Shown piece by piece: positions 1-7,655 of a DNA stretch of 64,000 bases. The stretch is from Actinoplanes flavus (GTDB lineage Bacteria; Actinomycetota; Actinomycetes; Mycobacteriales; Micromonosporaceae). The first letter of the stretch is position 1; every line of letters starts with the position of its first letter. The notes below the pieces were generated by a model. It did no database searches and was not told the DNA's origin. It saw nothing but the letters and a program-made list of their open reading frames with translations. Made by a program: the position numbers and the translations under genes. Location of the stretch: assembly GCF_017592555.1 (NCBI RefSeq), contig NZ_JAGFNS010000011.1, forward strand, positions 104,849-168,848. Reading direction: 5' to 3'.

Positions 1-181
1 AGTAGGCGGCCGGCCCGTGGCCCTTGGAGAGCAGGAGGCGGTCCCGGTCCGGCGCGTCGACGGTCTTCGGGGTGATGCGTAACACACGATCGTAGAGAAC
101 CCACAGGACGTCCAGCGTGGAGTGCGCGCTGGGAGTGTGCTTGACGTCGGCGGTCACTCGGCTGAGCAGCTTCATGTGCAT
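1..181 (-). CDS. Transketolase N-terminal part, partial (runs off window)
   Basis: The minus strand from the ATG at 181 (or the in-frame ATG at 175) is open to the window edge. It reads about 60 residues that resemble the thiamine-diphosphate-binding N-terminal portion of transketolase, with STLDVLWVLYDRVL followed by DRDRLLLSKGHGPAAY. The KGHG segment is the conserved TPP-site loop of this family. Transketolase moves two-carbon ketol units in the non-oxidative pentose phosphate pathway. The gene is divergent from soxR, and its start lies about 10 bases from the SoxR-type palindrome at 192-207, so it is probably controlled by SoxR. Whether it is a full-length enzyme or a split N-terminal subunit cannot be seen here. 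Confidence 0.75.
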   Translation of the reverse strand, partial: MHMKLLSRVTADVKHTPSAHSTLDVLWVLYDRVLRITPKTVDAPDRDRLLLSKGHGPAAY

Positions 182-190
182 AGACTGCAA

Positions 191-208
191 CTTGAAGTTC
201 ACTTCAAC
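191..208. promoter_or_regulatory. SoxR/MerR-type operator between soxR and transketolase
   Basis: TTGAAGT-TC-ACTTCAA at 192-207 is a perfect 7-bp inverted repeat with a 2-base centre, in the style of actinobacterial SoxR operators. It sits 14 bases before the soxR ATG and about 10 bases before the divergent transketolase start, so one dimer could control both promoters. The function is inferred from position and from the adjacent regulator. Confidence 0.7.
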
Positions 209-221
209 TCAAGGGAGTGGG

Positions 222-665
222 ATGGAGCACCTGACCATCGGGGAACTCTCCGCCCGCAGCGGTGTGGCCCCGTCCGCGTTGCGCTTCTACGAGCGGGAGG
301 GCCTGATCCACGCCTCCCGCACCAGCGGCAACCAGCGACGGTACGACCGGGCCGAACTGCGCCGCGTCGCCTTCATCAAGATCGCCCAGCAGGTCGGGGT
401 CTCGCTCGACGAGATCCGCGAGGCGCTCGCCTCCCTGCCGGAGAACCGCACCCCCACGAAAGCCGACTGGTCCCGGCTCTCGGCCCGCTGGCGCTACCGC
501 CTCCAGGAGCGGATCGGCGTCCTGGAACGGCTCCGTGACCAGCTCAGCGGCTGCATCGGCTGCGGCTGCCTGTCGCTGCAACGCTGCAAGCTGGTCAACC
601 CGAGCGACCGTCTCGCGGTCAGCGGCGCCGGCCCACAGATGATCCTCAACCCGCCGACGGAGTGA
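222..665 (+). CDS. soxR: Redox-sensitive transcriptional activator SoxR (MerR family)
   Basis: This 147-residue MerR-family protein has an N-terminal winged-helix domain (TIGELSARSGVAPSALRFYE, residues about 5-24), a dimerisation helix and a C-terminal C-x2-C-x-C-x5-C cluster (C111, C114, C116, C122). That cluster ligates the [2Fe-2S] centre in SoxR. In actinomycetes SoxR typically responds to redox-active compounds and activates small oxidoreductase regulons. The ATG at 222 is chosen because the family domain begins there and the operator lies immediately upstream. An in-frame extension back to 117 would read through the operator and is unlikely. The divergent neighbour is a transketolase, an attractive target for supplying NADPH and pentose phosphates under redox stress. 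Confidence 0.92.
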   Translation: MEHLTIGELSARSGVAPSALRFYEREGLIHASRTSGNQRRYDRAELRRVAFIKIAQQVGVSLDEIREALASLPENRTPTKADWSRLSARWRYRLQERIGVLERLRDQLSGCIGCGCLSLQRCKLVNPSDRLAVSGAGPQMILNPPTE

Positions 666-849
666 CCGCCGCTCCCAATGCCGCGGCCCGAGGCCGTCCG
701 TCGGAAACCCCTCGAATGTACGGTCGTGAGCACCCGGCGGACGCTCTGTCCTCAGTGGTGAGAGCAGGGCGCCCGCCGACGTTCGACCTTCTAGAACTTC
801 TATACCTGTTCAGCTGCCAGAACGACATAGGGACTGGTTAGATGCCTAG

Positions 850-1341
850 TCAGGCGCGGCTCTTGACCACCAGCTCGACGGCGAACTGGACCCCTGGATC
901 CCCGCTGTGGTGCATCGCCAAGGTCTGACCTTTGGTCACTGCCCCGAGGTCTTTCTCCTCCAGCTTGCCGTTACAACGGAAAGTGGCTTCTCTCTTCCTC
1001 AGCTCCACTTCGATGGTGCTGACCAAAGCCCCTCCACGGCACTCGGCTCGAATGAGGAGTTTCCCCGATTCCGATGCTGTAGTTTTGTCTATCACCGAAT
1101 TCGGGAGTTCTCCCTGCCCGAGGTACAGGGTGTCACTTTTTGGTCTTAAAGAAGGGGTCCATGTGGGCGAGCCTACCTCGCTAGGCTCGACTGATGTGGT
1201 CTCGTTCGGAACAGTCGACTTCGCAGGTCCAGATGGAAGAGGAGATACTGGAGGCAACGTTTCGGTTCCTGGGCTGTCGCACCCCGCCAGTCCCAGGACG
1301 ACTACGCTTAGGGCGATTGCTGTCCGCCAGGTGCCGGTCAC
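850..1341 (-). CDS. Putative lipoprotein, unknown function
   Basis: The product is 163 residues. It starts with GTG at 1341, overlapping the stop of the upstream gene as GTGA, which indicates translational coupling. The N-terminus VTGTWRTAIALSVVVLGLAGC is a lipoprotein signal with lipobox LAGC. A Pro/Ser/Thr-rich linker and a beta-rich domain of about 90 residues (LLIRAECRGGALVSTIEVEL onwards) follow. No family is recognised. It probably sits on the outer face of the membrane. Codon use is less GC-extreme than in neighbouring housekeeping genes. An ATG at 1407 would give a longer form but lies inside the upstream gene. Confidence 0.7.
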   Translation of the reverse strand: MTGTWRTAIALSVVVLGLAGCDSPGTETLPPVSPLPSGPAKSTVPNETTSVEPSEVGSPTWTPSLRPKSDTLYLGQGELPNSVIDKTTASESGKLLIRAECRGGALVSTIEVELRKREATFRCNGKLEEKDLGAVTKGQTLAMHHSGDPGVQFAVELVVKSRA

Positions 1342-2219
1342 AGCGGCAAGTTTCCGCGGGCGTTGCACTGCTTCGGCCTGGATCCCAAGGATTCTTTCGA
1401 AACCCACTTACACCATCCAACACTTTTCGCTGGTTTGAATGGGTACCAAACAGTGTATGTAACGTCTTTGAGTACCCTGCAAGTGTTCGCGCCATAGTAC
1501 TTCGAGTTAAAAGCAACAGGCTGCATTGTCGCGCCCCAGAAGGCATTTCCCCAGTACTTTTTGGGCACGTCTTGTGTCTCGGTCAGCGACGCGGTGACCG
1601 CCGCCGCAGTGGCCAAGTTGCCACCGGCAACAGCCTTAGCAGACACGAGGGAGACGGCACTGAGCGAACCCTCCAAGGTCATGGTGGCGGTGGCGGTCAG
1701 CGTGCCGGTGACGCCTGCCGTAAGTGTTTGTGATCCGCCGTTGCCAAAGTAGCTAGAAAAGTTCGGCCCAACTTTGCCCATACGCGCCGGGTGTTTTCTG
1801 TATTTGACGACAGACCAGTAGCCCGTGCAGGCTGGGTCTCCGAGCTCTTGGGGGTCGGTCGGTAGAGCGGTCGGCAGCTTAGGTGGTTTTGACGATATAG
1901 AAGGAGAGGGTTCGACTGGCGCGTCCGGTAGCGGAATATCGGTAGACTCATCGGGCGTTTCCCAATCCGCAGGAGGAGTCCAGTCATTGGGGTTCTCCGG
2001 GAAAGTGGTGGGGTCCTCCGAAACCGGTGATTCCCAGGGGTCCTGGTTCGATCCTGACTGACTGGGAGAAGGCGAAACAGTGGGGTCGGCCCAGGCTGGA
2101 CCAACGGACAATACGACGCTGAGACCGGTCGCGAGAATCGCGACAGGCCAGCGGGTGCCGATAACGGATTTCAAGCCACGACCTTCTATCAGGAGGCTGA
2201 TGGGGGGAATCAAGCCCAT
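1338..2219 (-). CDS. Secreted protein of unknown function
   Basis: This 293-residue protein has a signal peptide at about residues 20-45 (WPVAILATGLSVVLSVGPAWA). A Pro/Ser/Asp/Thr-rich stretch to about residue 130 looks like a cell-wall-spanning or glycosylated linker. A C-terminal domain follows with four cysteines and a repetitive Thr/Ala/Gly part (TLTAGVTGTLTATATMTLEG). No domain is recognised. It is coupled by GTGA overlap to the downstream lipoprotein, so the two probably act together at the cell surface. The relatively relaxed codon use and absence of recognisable homologues suggest a lineage-specific or transferred pair. Confidence 0.65.
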   Translation of the reverse strand: MGLIPPISLLIEGRGLKSVIGTRWPVAILATGLSVVLSVGPAWADPTVSPSPSQSGSNQDPWESPVSEDPTTFPENPNDWTPPADWETPDESTDIPLPDAPVEPSPSISSKPPKLPTALPTDPQELGDPACTGYWSVVKYRKHPARMGKVGPNFSSYFGNGGSQTLTAGVTGTLTATATMTLEGSLSAVSLVSAKAVAGGNLATAAAVTASLTETQDVPKKYWGNAFWGATMQPVAFNSKYYGANTCRVLKDVTYTVWYPFKPAKSVGWCKWVSKESLGSRPKQCNARGNLPL

Positions 2220-2864
2220 GCCTCATTTTGATGGGGTTAAGAACCCCATCCGTACGGACACACCGTAGCAATCCGATGCAAACCTGTGGATGCGTGGTCA
2301 GTTTGGTACTTCTCAAAGGGCGTTCCGGGAGGTCAAGTTCGATCCTGGATCTGGGCGAATATTCCGGCTGCTTACCCGTTACAAACTCGCGGTTGACCAG
2401 GCGTTCAGGTTCGCGCGGGTGCCTTCAAGGTGCTTCATCAGCGGCTGATGTCGAGGCGAGGCAGACGTCTTTGGCTAGCATGCCGGCGGTCGCGTCGCCC
2501 AGGATCGCGAGGATCTGCTGGTAGGCGGAGCGCCTGACCCGACTCGTGTGTATGGCGGGAGTTCGATGGACGGTGGAGGAAAGTCTCCATGCTCGTCGTC
2601 GGCGCTGGGTTCGGCGGCGCATATCGCGAGGATGGCCAGAGCGGTCAGGGCCAGGGAGGCAGGCGGCAGGTATCGTGCTGGTGTGCGCCGGGTCACAATG
2701 TGCGGGCAGGGTGCATGGGTGAAGTGGACACCGGCGCGTTGCCGCGCATCTGCCGCGACGGCGGAGATCGAGCGGGTCGCAGTGAGACCGGGATCTACCG
2801 AACGGCGCCCTCGCCCTTCGGCGTTCGCGCAGGTCAGCATGGGCTTACGCGGTTGGTGACAGAG
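2220..2864. other. 645-base interval without a convincing gene
   Basis: Several short open frames exist on both strands, but none has a convincing ribosome site and codon pattern. On the minus strand, pieces such as RRSAYQQILAILGDATAGML (about 2480-2540) and a hydrophobic stretch near 2600-2660 look vaguely protein-like in different frames, so a decayed gene is possible. Nothing is identifiable. Confidence 0.4.
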
Positions 2865-2949
2865 CGGAGGGCGTGGGATTCGAACCCACGAAGAGTTTCC
2901 CCTTACCGGTTTTCAAGACCGGCGCCATCGGCCACTAGGCGAGCCCTCC
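2865..2949 (-). tRNA. tRNA-Ser(UGA)
   Basis: This 85-nt class II tRNA has a 7-bp acceptor stem (GGAGGGC/GCCCTCC), discriminator G and a long variable arm. The anticodon stem CCGGT/ACCGG flanks the loop CTTGAAA, giving anticodon TGA. The T-arm GTGGGTTCGAATCCCAC is canonical. CCA is not encoded. Confidence 0.95.
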
Positions 2950-3016
2950 CGTAGTGCCGCTCCAGTCTGCCACCCGCCTCTGGTTCTTGTCGTACCGGTG
3001 GGGCAGAGTCGGCCGC

Positions 3017-3979
3017 ATGCACGCGATCGTGATCGAGGACAAGGGTCTCGTCTGGGCTGAGGTGCCGGATCCGGAGGCCGGCGAGGGGGAGGTCGTCGTC
3101 GATGTGACGGCGTCCGCGGTGAACCGGGCCGATGTGCTGCAACGGCAGGGGTTCTATCCGCCGCCACCGGGCGCGCCGGCGTTTCCGGGGCTGGAGTGCT
3201 CGGGGGTGATCAGTGCGCTCGGGCCGGGCGTGACCGGGCATCACGTGGGCGAGCGGGTGTGCGCGCTGCTCGCCGGTGGTGGCTACGCCGAGCGGGTGGC
3301 CGTCCCGGTGGGGCAACTGCTGCCGGTTCCGGCCGGGTTGTCGCTGGTGGAGGCGGCGGCGTTGCCGGAGGTGGCCTGCACGGTCTGGTCCAACGTGGTG
3401 GACCGGGACCGGCTCCGTCCCGGTGAGACGCTGCTGGTGCACGGCGGCGGCAGCGGGATCGGCACCTTCGCGGTGCAGCTGGGTGTGGCGCTGGGCGCGT
3501 CGGTGCTGGTGACGGCCCGGGCGGAGAAGCACGAGCGGCTGCGTGCGCTGGGTGCGGCGCTGACCGTCGACTATCAGAACCACGATTTCGTACGGGCGGT
3601 GCTGGACCACACCGGCGGCCGGGGCGCGGACGTGGTGCTCGACATCATCGGCGCGAAGTACCTGGCCCGCAACGTGGAGGTGCTCGCGCCGGAGGGCCGG
3701 ATCACGGTGATCGGGATGCAGGGCGGCCGGAGTGCCGAGCTGGATCTCGGGCTGTTGATGGCGAAGCGGGGCCGGGTGTCGTCGACGTCGCTGCGGGCCC
3801 GGCCGGCGGCGGACAAGGCGCGGATCGTGGCGGGTGTCCGGGACCAGGTGTGGCCGCTGGTCGCCGCCGGGCTGGTGAAGCCGGTCATCAACAGCACGTT
3901 TCCGCTGGCCGAGGCGGCGCGGGCGCATGAGCTGATGGAGTCCGGCGACCATTTCGGGAAGATTCTGCTGCAACGCTGA
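3017..3979 (+). CDS. NAD(P)H:quinone oxidoreductase, zinc-independent MDR family
   Basis: The product is 320 residues, the usual length for the PIG3/QOR branch of medium-chain dehydrogenases. Visible landmarks are the N-terminal GroES-like part (SAVNRADVLQRQGFYPPPPG, about residues 37-56) and the nucleotide-binding Rossmann motif (HGGGSGIGTFAVQLG, about 142-156). The zinc-ligand cysteines of alcohol dehydrogenases are absent. It is expected to reduce quinones with NADPH in the cytoplasm. The ATG at 3017 is chosen because the family begins with MHAIVIEDKG. The reading frame extends upstream to 2954, but that stretch runs up to the tRNA-Ser gene and has no family similarity. Confidence 0.9.
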   Translation: MHAIVIEDKGLVWAEVPDPEAGEGEVVVDVTASAVNRADVLQRQGFYPPPPGAPAFPGLECSGVISALGPGVTGHHVGERVCALLAGGGYAERVAVPVGQLLPVPAGLSLVEAAALPEVACTVWSNVVDRDRLRPGETLLVHGGGSGIGTFAVQLGVALGASVLVTARAEKHERLRALGAALTVDYQNHDFVRAVLDHTGGRGADVVLDIIGAKYLARNVEVLAPEGRITVIGMQGGRSAELDLGLLMAKRGRVSSTSLRARPAADKARIVAGVRDQVWPLVAAGLVKPVINSTFPLAEAARAHELMESGDHFGKILLQR

Positions 3980-4131
3980 TCACCCGTACGAGTGACTGAC
4001 TCTGGAGCTGTATGACCGATTAGTTGCGATATGCGGCGAGTCGTCAGCGTGTCGCGGCCCGGCGATCCCAGCATGGACGGACAGCGCGGCCGGTCCCCGG
4101 CCGCGCCCGTATCCGAACCACTGGGGGACAC

Positions 4132-4719
4132 GTGACGTACGCACCACATCGTTCCGCTCCGGCCCGGGATCTGCCGTCGATCGAGGACGACTGGGACGCG
4201 GGCTCCCACCGGTGGCGTAGCCGGGCCTGGATCGCCGGCGGCACCGCCGTCTCGGCCGCGCTGGTCGCCTTCGGAGCGTGGGCGGTGGCGACCAGCCCGG
4301 CGGCGACGGTCCACGGCGTCCTCCCGGGGGAACGCCCGATCGCTCAGTTCACCGTCTCCACCACCGGACTGCGGTGCGGCGTGCCCTCGGTCGGCCCGAG
4401 CGGCCTGGAGCAGCGGGCCACCGGTCAGTTCTGCCTGCTCGACGTCATCGTGACGAACAACGGCCGGGAACCGGAGCTGTTCGACAGCGGCGCGCAGCGC
4501 GTTCATGACGCCAACGGCGAAGCCTACGCCGTCGCGGAACAGGCCGCGGTGTTTCTCAACGATCGCAGTCCGGCGCTGCTCGACCGGATCGGTCCGGGCC
4601 AGACCGTGGCCGGTGTCCTGCCCTTCGACGTGCCGGTGGGCGCGCGGCTCAGTGCGGCCACTCTCGGCGGTGGGCGGTCCACTCCGGGCGTACGAGTGGA
4701 CCTGCCGGACCCGAGCTGA
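4132..4719 (+). CDS. Membrane-anchored DUF4352-like protein
   Basis: The product is 195 residues, starting at GTG 4132 behind GGGGGA with 5-base spacing. An N-terminal cytoplasmic tail is followed by one membrane segment (AWIAGGTAVSAALVAFGAWA, about residues 31-50). The extracytoplasmic domain matches the DUF4352 pattern: a hydrophobic beta strand, CLLDVIVTNNGREPELF, then a strand about the effect of additions to a protein (AYAVAEQAAVFLND). DUF4352 domains are immunoglobulin-like and common in Gram-positive surface proteins. No function is known. It is upstream of and co-directional with the NlpC/P60 gene, separated by about 200 bases. Confidence 0.7.
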   Translation: MTYAPHRSAPARDLPSIEDDWDAGSHRWRSRAWIAGGTAVSAALVAFGAWAVATSPAATVHGVLPGERPIAQFTVSTTGLRCGVPSVGPSGLEQRATGQFCLLDVIVTNNGREPELFDSGAQRVHDANGEAYAVAEQAAVFLNDRSPALLDRIGPGQTVAGVLPFDVPVGARLSAATLGGGRSTPGVRVDLPDPS

Positions 4720-4918
4720 ACCCGGCGTTCACAAGTTTGTGACGGGGGATTAATTATGTGAATCCCGCCCCGGGAGATTCGATGGTGTGTTGGCATGGTC
4801 CACGGAATACGCATGGTTGTCCGGGTTCCCATTGCCCACCTTCGACGGCGGCACATACGTGACCAGCGGTATCGGCCACGTGCGGATGGGATTCGCGTGA
4901 GTGCCCCGGGCCGATTTC

Positions 4919-4931
4919 GGAGGCAACACTG
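4919..4931 (+). promoter_or_regulatory. Ribosome site GGAGG with rare CTG start
   Basis: GGAGG at 4919-4923 is followed after 5 bases by CTG at 4929. The frame from this CTG gives a short positively charged n-region (HGTSTRR) before the hydrophobic core of a signal peptide. The next possible start, GTG at 4953, has no ribosome site at the right distance. CTG is therefore the best-supported start for the downstream hydrolase. Confidence 0.55.
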
Positions 4932-5774
4932 CACGGTACGTCCACCCGCCGGGTGCTGACCGTCGGCGCGCTCGTGCTGGCCGTCATCGCGCCGGCCCTA
5001 GACTCCGTCGAACACGGCCCGGAGACGGTCACCGCACCACGCGGCCTGCCGGCCACACCGGAACCCGGGGAGCGCCCGCAGCGCGGACTCCACACCCGAC
5101 AGCTCGACCTCGAGCAGTTCGTGGCCGCCGTCTCACGCGAGATCCGGTTGGACGCGAGCGCCGTGCCCGGGCCCGTGCGCGCCGGCCTCCTGCACCGCCG
5201 CGTGAGCGCCCAGCGCGCCTCGCGAACGCTCCCGCGAGTGGTGGTGGCACGCCCGGTCAACCGGCTCCGCTCCACGTCGGGGGGACACCGCCCGGCCGCC
5301 GTGGCCCGGGAAACGCGCACCGATCGGGTTCGGGTGCCGCGGCCGGTCCTCAAGCGTGGCGCCGTGCGGCAGCGACCGGTCGCCGTTTCCACCGGCTTCC
5401 GCGGCGCCACCGAACGGCGGCTGCGGACCGCCGATGACCGGGGGAGTATGCGCGCGGTGGTCGCGTACGCCCGGTCCCAGGTGGGCAAGCGCTACGTCCG
5501 CGGCGGCGAGGGCCCGTACGGCTTCGACTGCTCCGGGTTCACCAAACGCGCGTACGCCCGGGCCGGTTACCGTCTGCCGCACTCGTCCGGCGCCCAGGCA
5601 CGCCGTGCCCGGTCCGTCTCCCGCTCAGTGGCCCGCCCCGGCGACCTGGTGGTCGGCCGTGGGCATGTGGGCATCTACATGGGCGACGGGATGATGATCG
5701 ACGCGGGGAACCGCCGTACCGGGGTGGTGTACCGCAAGGTCTACCGGGGGCTCAGTGTCGCGCGGCTGGGCTGA
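4929..5774 (+). CDS. Secreted NlpC/P60 cell-wall endopeptidase
   Basis: The product is 281 residues from the CTG start. It has a signal peptide (VLTVGALVLAVIAPAL), an Arg-rich low-complexity middle of about 150 residues, and a C-terminal NlpC/P60 domain from about residue 175. The catalytic cysteine is in FDCSGF (C201) and the catalytic histidine in RGHVGIYMG (about H246). A third polar residue probably comes from the DAGNRR segment. Such enzymes cut gamma-D-Glu to diamino-acid or related stem-peptide bonds of peptidoglycan outside the cell. The long basic linker may bind wall polymers. The alternative GTG start at 4953 would shorten the signal peptide. Confidence 0.85.
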   Translation: MHGTSTRRVLTVGALVLAVIAPALDSVEHGPETVTAPRGLPATPEPGERPQRGLHTRQLDLEQFVAAVSREIRLDASAVPGPVRAGLLHRRVSAQRASRTLPRVVVARPVNRLRSTSGGHRPAAVARETRTDRVRVPRPVLKRGAVRQRPVAVSTGFRGATERRLRTADDRGSMRAVVAYARSQVGKRYVRGGEGPYGFDCSGFTKRAYARAGYRLPHSSGAQARRARSVSRSVARPGDLVVGRGHVGIYMGDGMMIDAGNRRTGVVYRKVYRGLSVARLG

Positions 5775-6087
5775 CGGCGACGATCCGGGCCCGTACAGCA
5801 GTCAGCACCCGCCGGTCTGACGGGTGCCGACTCGCTGTGGCCACCGTTGCCTCACGGCAGCCGATCGCAACCGGGCGCGGGGATCTCGGCCGCACACACC
5901 CGGTCGGATGTCTGACAGAAGCATGACCTGCGAAGGCTCGGGGCATGCGCACCACCTGTGCGTTTACCCGTTCGTGTGACGGCGTGCGGCAATGCGGACG
6001 AAAGGCGCCCGACACGTCGAACGGTTAGTCTCTGCCCATCGTGGGAAAACCTGATCAGTTACTCACCACGCCGCCGGAGGCCAACCA
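5775..6087. other. Intergenic, nothing recognisable
   Basis: About 310 bases between the NlpC/P60 and PEBP genes. I see no RNA gene, clear terminator or coding sequence, apart from the promoter region expected for the PEBP gene. Confidence 0.5.
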
Positions 6088-6621
6088 ATGAGTCTTGACG
6101 ACCGCGCCCTGGCGCCCGACCCGTACGATCTCCTGCCATCGGTCCCGTCCTTCACGGTGACCAGCACGGACATGACGGACGGGCAGCCCCTCGACGAGCT
6201 CTACGTGCACACCAGCGTGGGCGGGAAGAACCTGTCGCCCCAACTGGCCTGGTCCGGTTTCCCGGACGAGACGCGTGGCTTCGTGGTCACCTGCTTCGAC
6301 CCGGACGCGCCGACCGGAAGCGGGTTCTGGCACTGGGTGCTGGTGAACCTGCCGGTCACGGTCACGTCCCTGGACCGGGGTGTGGATCCGCTGCCGGAGG
6401 GCGCCTTCTGCGTGCGCAACGACTACGGCTCGCGCGACTACGGCGGTTCCGCGCCGCCGCCCGGCGACCGCCCCCACCGGTACGTGTTCGCGGTGCACGC
6501 CATCGACGTCGACCGGCTCGAGGTGACGCCGGACGCGTCCCCGGCCTACGTCGGCTTCAACCTGGCCTTCCACACGGTGGCCCGGGCCACGGTCCGCCCC
6601 ACCTATCAGGTGCGCGGCTGA
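6088..6621 (+). CDS. YbhB/YbcL family phosphatidylethanolamine-binding-like protein
   Basis: The product is 177 residues, the normal length for bacterial PEBP/RKIP-like proteins. The two family signatures are visible: DPDAPTGSGFWHW (about residues 73-85) and the GS-PPPGDRPHRYVFAVHA segment (about 119-138). Together they form the anion-binding pocket. The protein is cytoplasmic with no signal peptide. Bacterial members have no settled function; phospholipid or kinase-inhibitor-like binding is inferred from eukaryotic relatives. ATG 6088 follows the purine-rich CGCCGGAGGCCAACCA. Confidence 0.9.
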   Translation: MSLDDRALAPDPYDLLPSVPSFTVTSTDMTDGQPLDELYVHTSVGGKNLSPQLAWSGFPDETRGFVVTCFDPDAPTGSGFWHWVLVNLPVTVTSLDRGVDPLPEGAFCVRNDYGSRDYGGSAPPPGDRPHRYVFAVHAIDVDRLEVTPDASPAYVGFNLAFHTVARATVRPTYQVRG

Positions 6622-6635
6622 GCCACCGTACGGAC

Positions 6636-6662
6636 GAGGCCGCCGGCAGCGCCGGCGGCCTC
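6636..6662. terminator. Bidirectional terminator hairpin
   Basis: A perfect 12-bp stem GAGGCCGCCGGC/GCCGGCGGCCTC with a 3-base loop lies between the convergent PEBP and methyltransferase genes, 15 bases from each end. Confidence 0.8.
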
Positions 6663-6676
6663 ACGTGTCTGCCCGG

Positions 6677-7390
6677 TCAGCGGGGCGAACGGCCCACGCA
6701 GAAGACCGACTGCCCGAACGGCGGCCGGACGATCTGCTCGGCGGCCTTGGTCACCGGCAGCACCAGGCTGTCGTAGATCTTGACCATCGGCCCCTCCTTG
6801 GGGGCCAGCTTGAAGATGCTGGTCGCGGTGTAGTAGCCGAGCAGACCCAGCGCATTCGCGTAGTGGATCTTCTCGATCTCCAGACCGGCCTCGGTGAAGG
6901 CGGCCCCCAGCGTCTTCTTGGTGTAGCGGCGGATGTGCCCGGTGGCGATGTCCACCTGGCTCATCGCGAACATGAAGGCCGGCACGATGATGATCACGCG
7001 GCCGCCGGGGCGGACCAGTTCCTTCATGCTGCGGAGCGCGCCGACGTGATCCTCGATGTGCTCCAGCACGTTGTACGAGACGGCCGCGCTGTACTCAGCG
7101 GCGGCGTCCTGTGCCGGAAGCAGCATCTGCTTCACGTCGATGTTGGAGAACTCCGCCATCCGCTCCTTGAGCAGGACGAGCCGGTCGGGGTCTGCCTCGG
7201 TCGCGGTGAACTTCGGCAGGTGTTCCGCCCACTCGATCGCGTAGTCACCGAGGCCGCTGCCGATCTCGATCGGGTTGTCCCCCAGGTACGGGAGCGCGAG
7301 CTCGACGAACCACCGCCGGTGGTTCACCGCCATGGCGAGGCCTTCGAGCACTTCGGACTGGATCCGCTGGTCTCCAGTGATGTCTGCCAT
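6677..7390 (-). CDS. SAM-dependent methyltransferase (class I)
   Basis: The product is 237 residues. Motif I is IEIGSGLGDY (residues 41-50), with the acidic ATEADPD at the end of strand 2, VSYNVLEHIEDH as the motif IV region and LVRPGGRVIIIVPA after it. This is the usual Methyltransf_11-type layout. The tail carries two hydrophobic helices, and the substrate is unknown. ATG 7390 is used because the conserved domain starts soon after and GAGGGA lies upstream. An upstream ATG at 7450 would add 20 poorly conserved residues. It is divergent from the large membrane protein at 7656, and both may act on envelope glycans or lipids. Confidence 0.85.
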   Translation of the reverse strand: MADITGDQRIQSEVLEGLAMAVNHRRWFVELALPYLGDNPIEIGSGLGDYAIEWAEHLPKFTATEADPDRLVLLKERMAEFSNIDVKQMLLPAQDAAAEYSAAVSYNVLEHIEDHVGALRSMKELVRPGGRVIIIVPAFMFAMSQVDIATGHIRRYTKKTLGAAFTEAGLEIEKIHYANALGLLGYYTATSIFKLAPKEGPMVKIYDSLVLPVTKAAEQIVRPPFGQSVFCVGRSPR

Positions 7391-7639
7391 AGGTGAGGTT
7401 CCCTCATCTTGCCGATCTGAGCTGACAGCGGGACCAGCGAAGTTAACCATCTGAAGCGCCTAACCGAAAGTTGAGTGCTGGTCAGCACTGATTTTTTGGC
7501 CTGATTGAGACATAGGTGAGCTGGGTACTCGGATGGGTTACCCCACGGGAAGTACACGGTTGGACACGCGGAAAACACGCGTACATATCGGCTCTATCAC
7601 GCCTGGGCCGCACACCGCTGGCTTCTTGGAAACCTCGGT

Positions 7640-7655
7640 TAGGCTCGCCGATGCT
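7640..7655 (+). promoter_or_regulatory. Candidate -10 element, near-leaderless transcript
   Basis: TAGGCT at 7640-7645 lies 10 bases before the ATG at 7656, with no Shine-Dalgarno sequence between. The arrangement fits a nearly leaderless mRNA, which is common in actinomycetes. Confidence 0.4.

Noticed and set aside
2228..2840. Overlapping open frames on both strands between the secreted gene and tRNA-Ser
   Set aside because: No ribosome site, no family pattern, and codon signal shifts between frames; at most a decayed gene.
4740..4928. Possible c-di-AMP (ydaO-type) riboswitch before the NlpC/P60 gene
   Set aside because: Such riboswitches often precede wall hydrolases in actinomycetes, but I could not find the conserved core in this leader.
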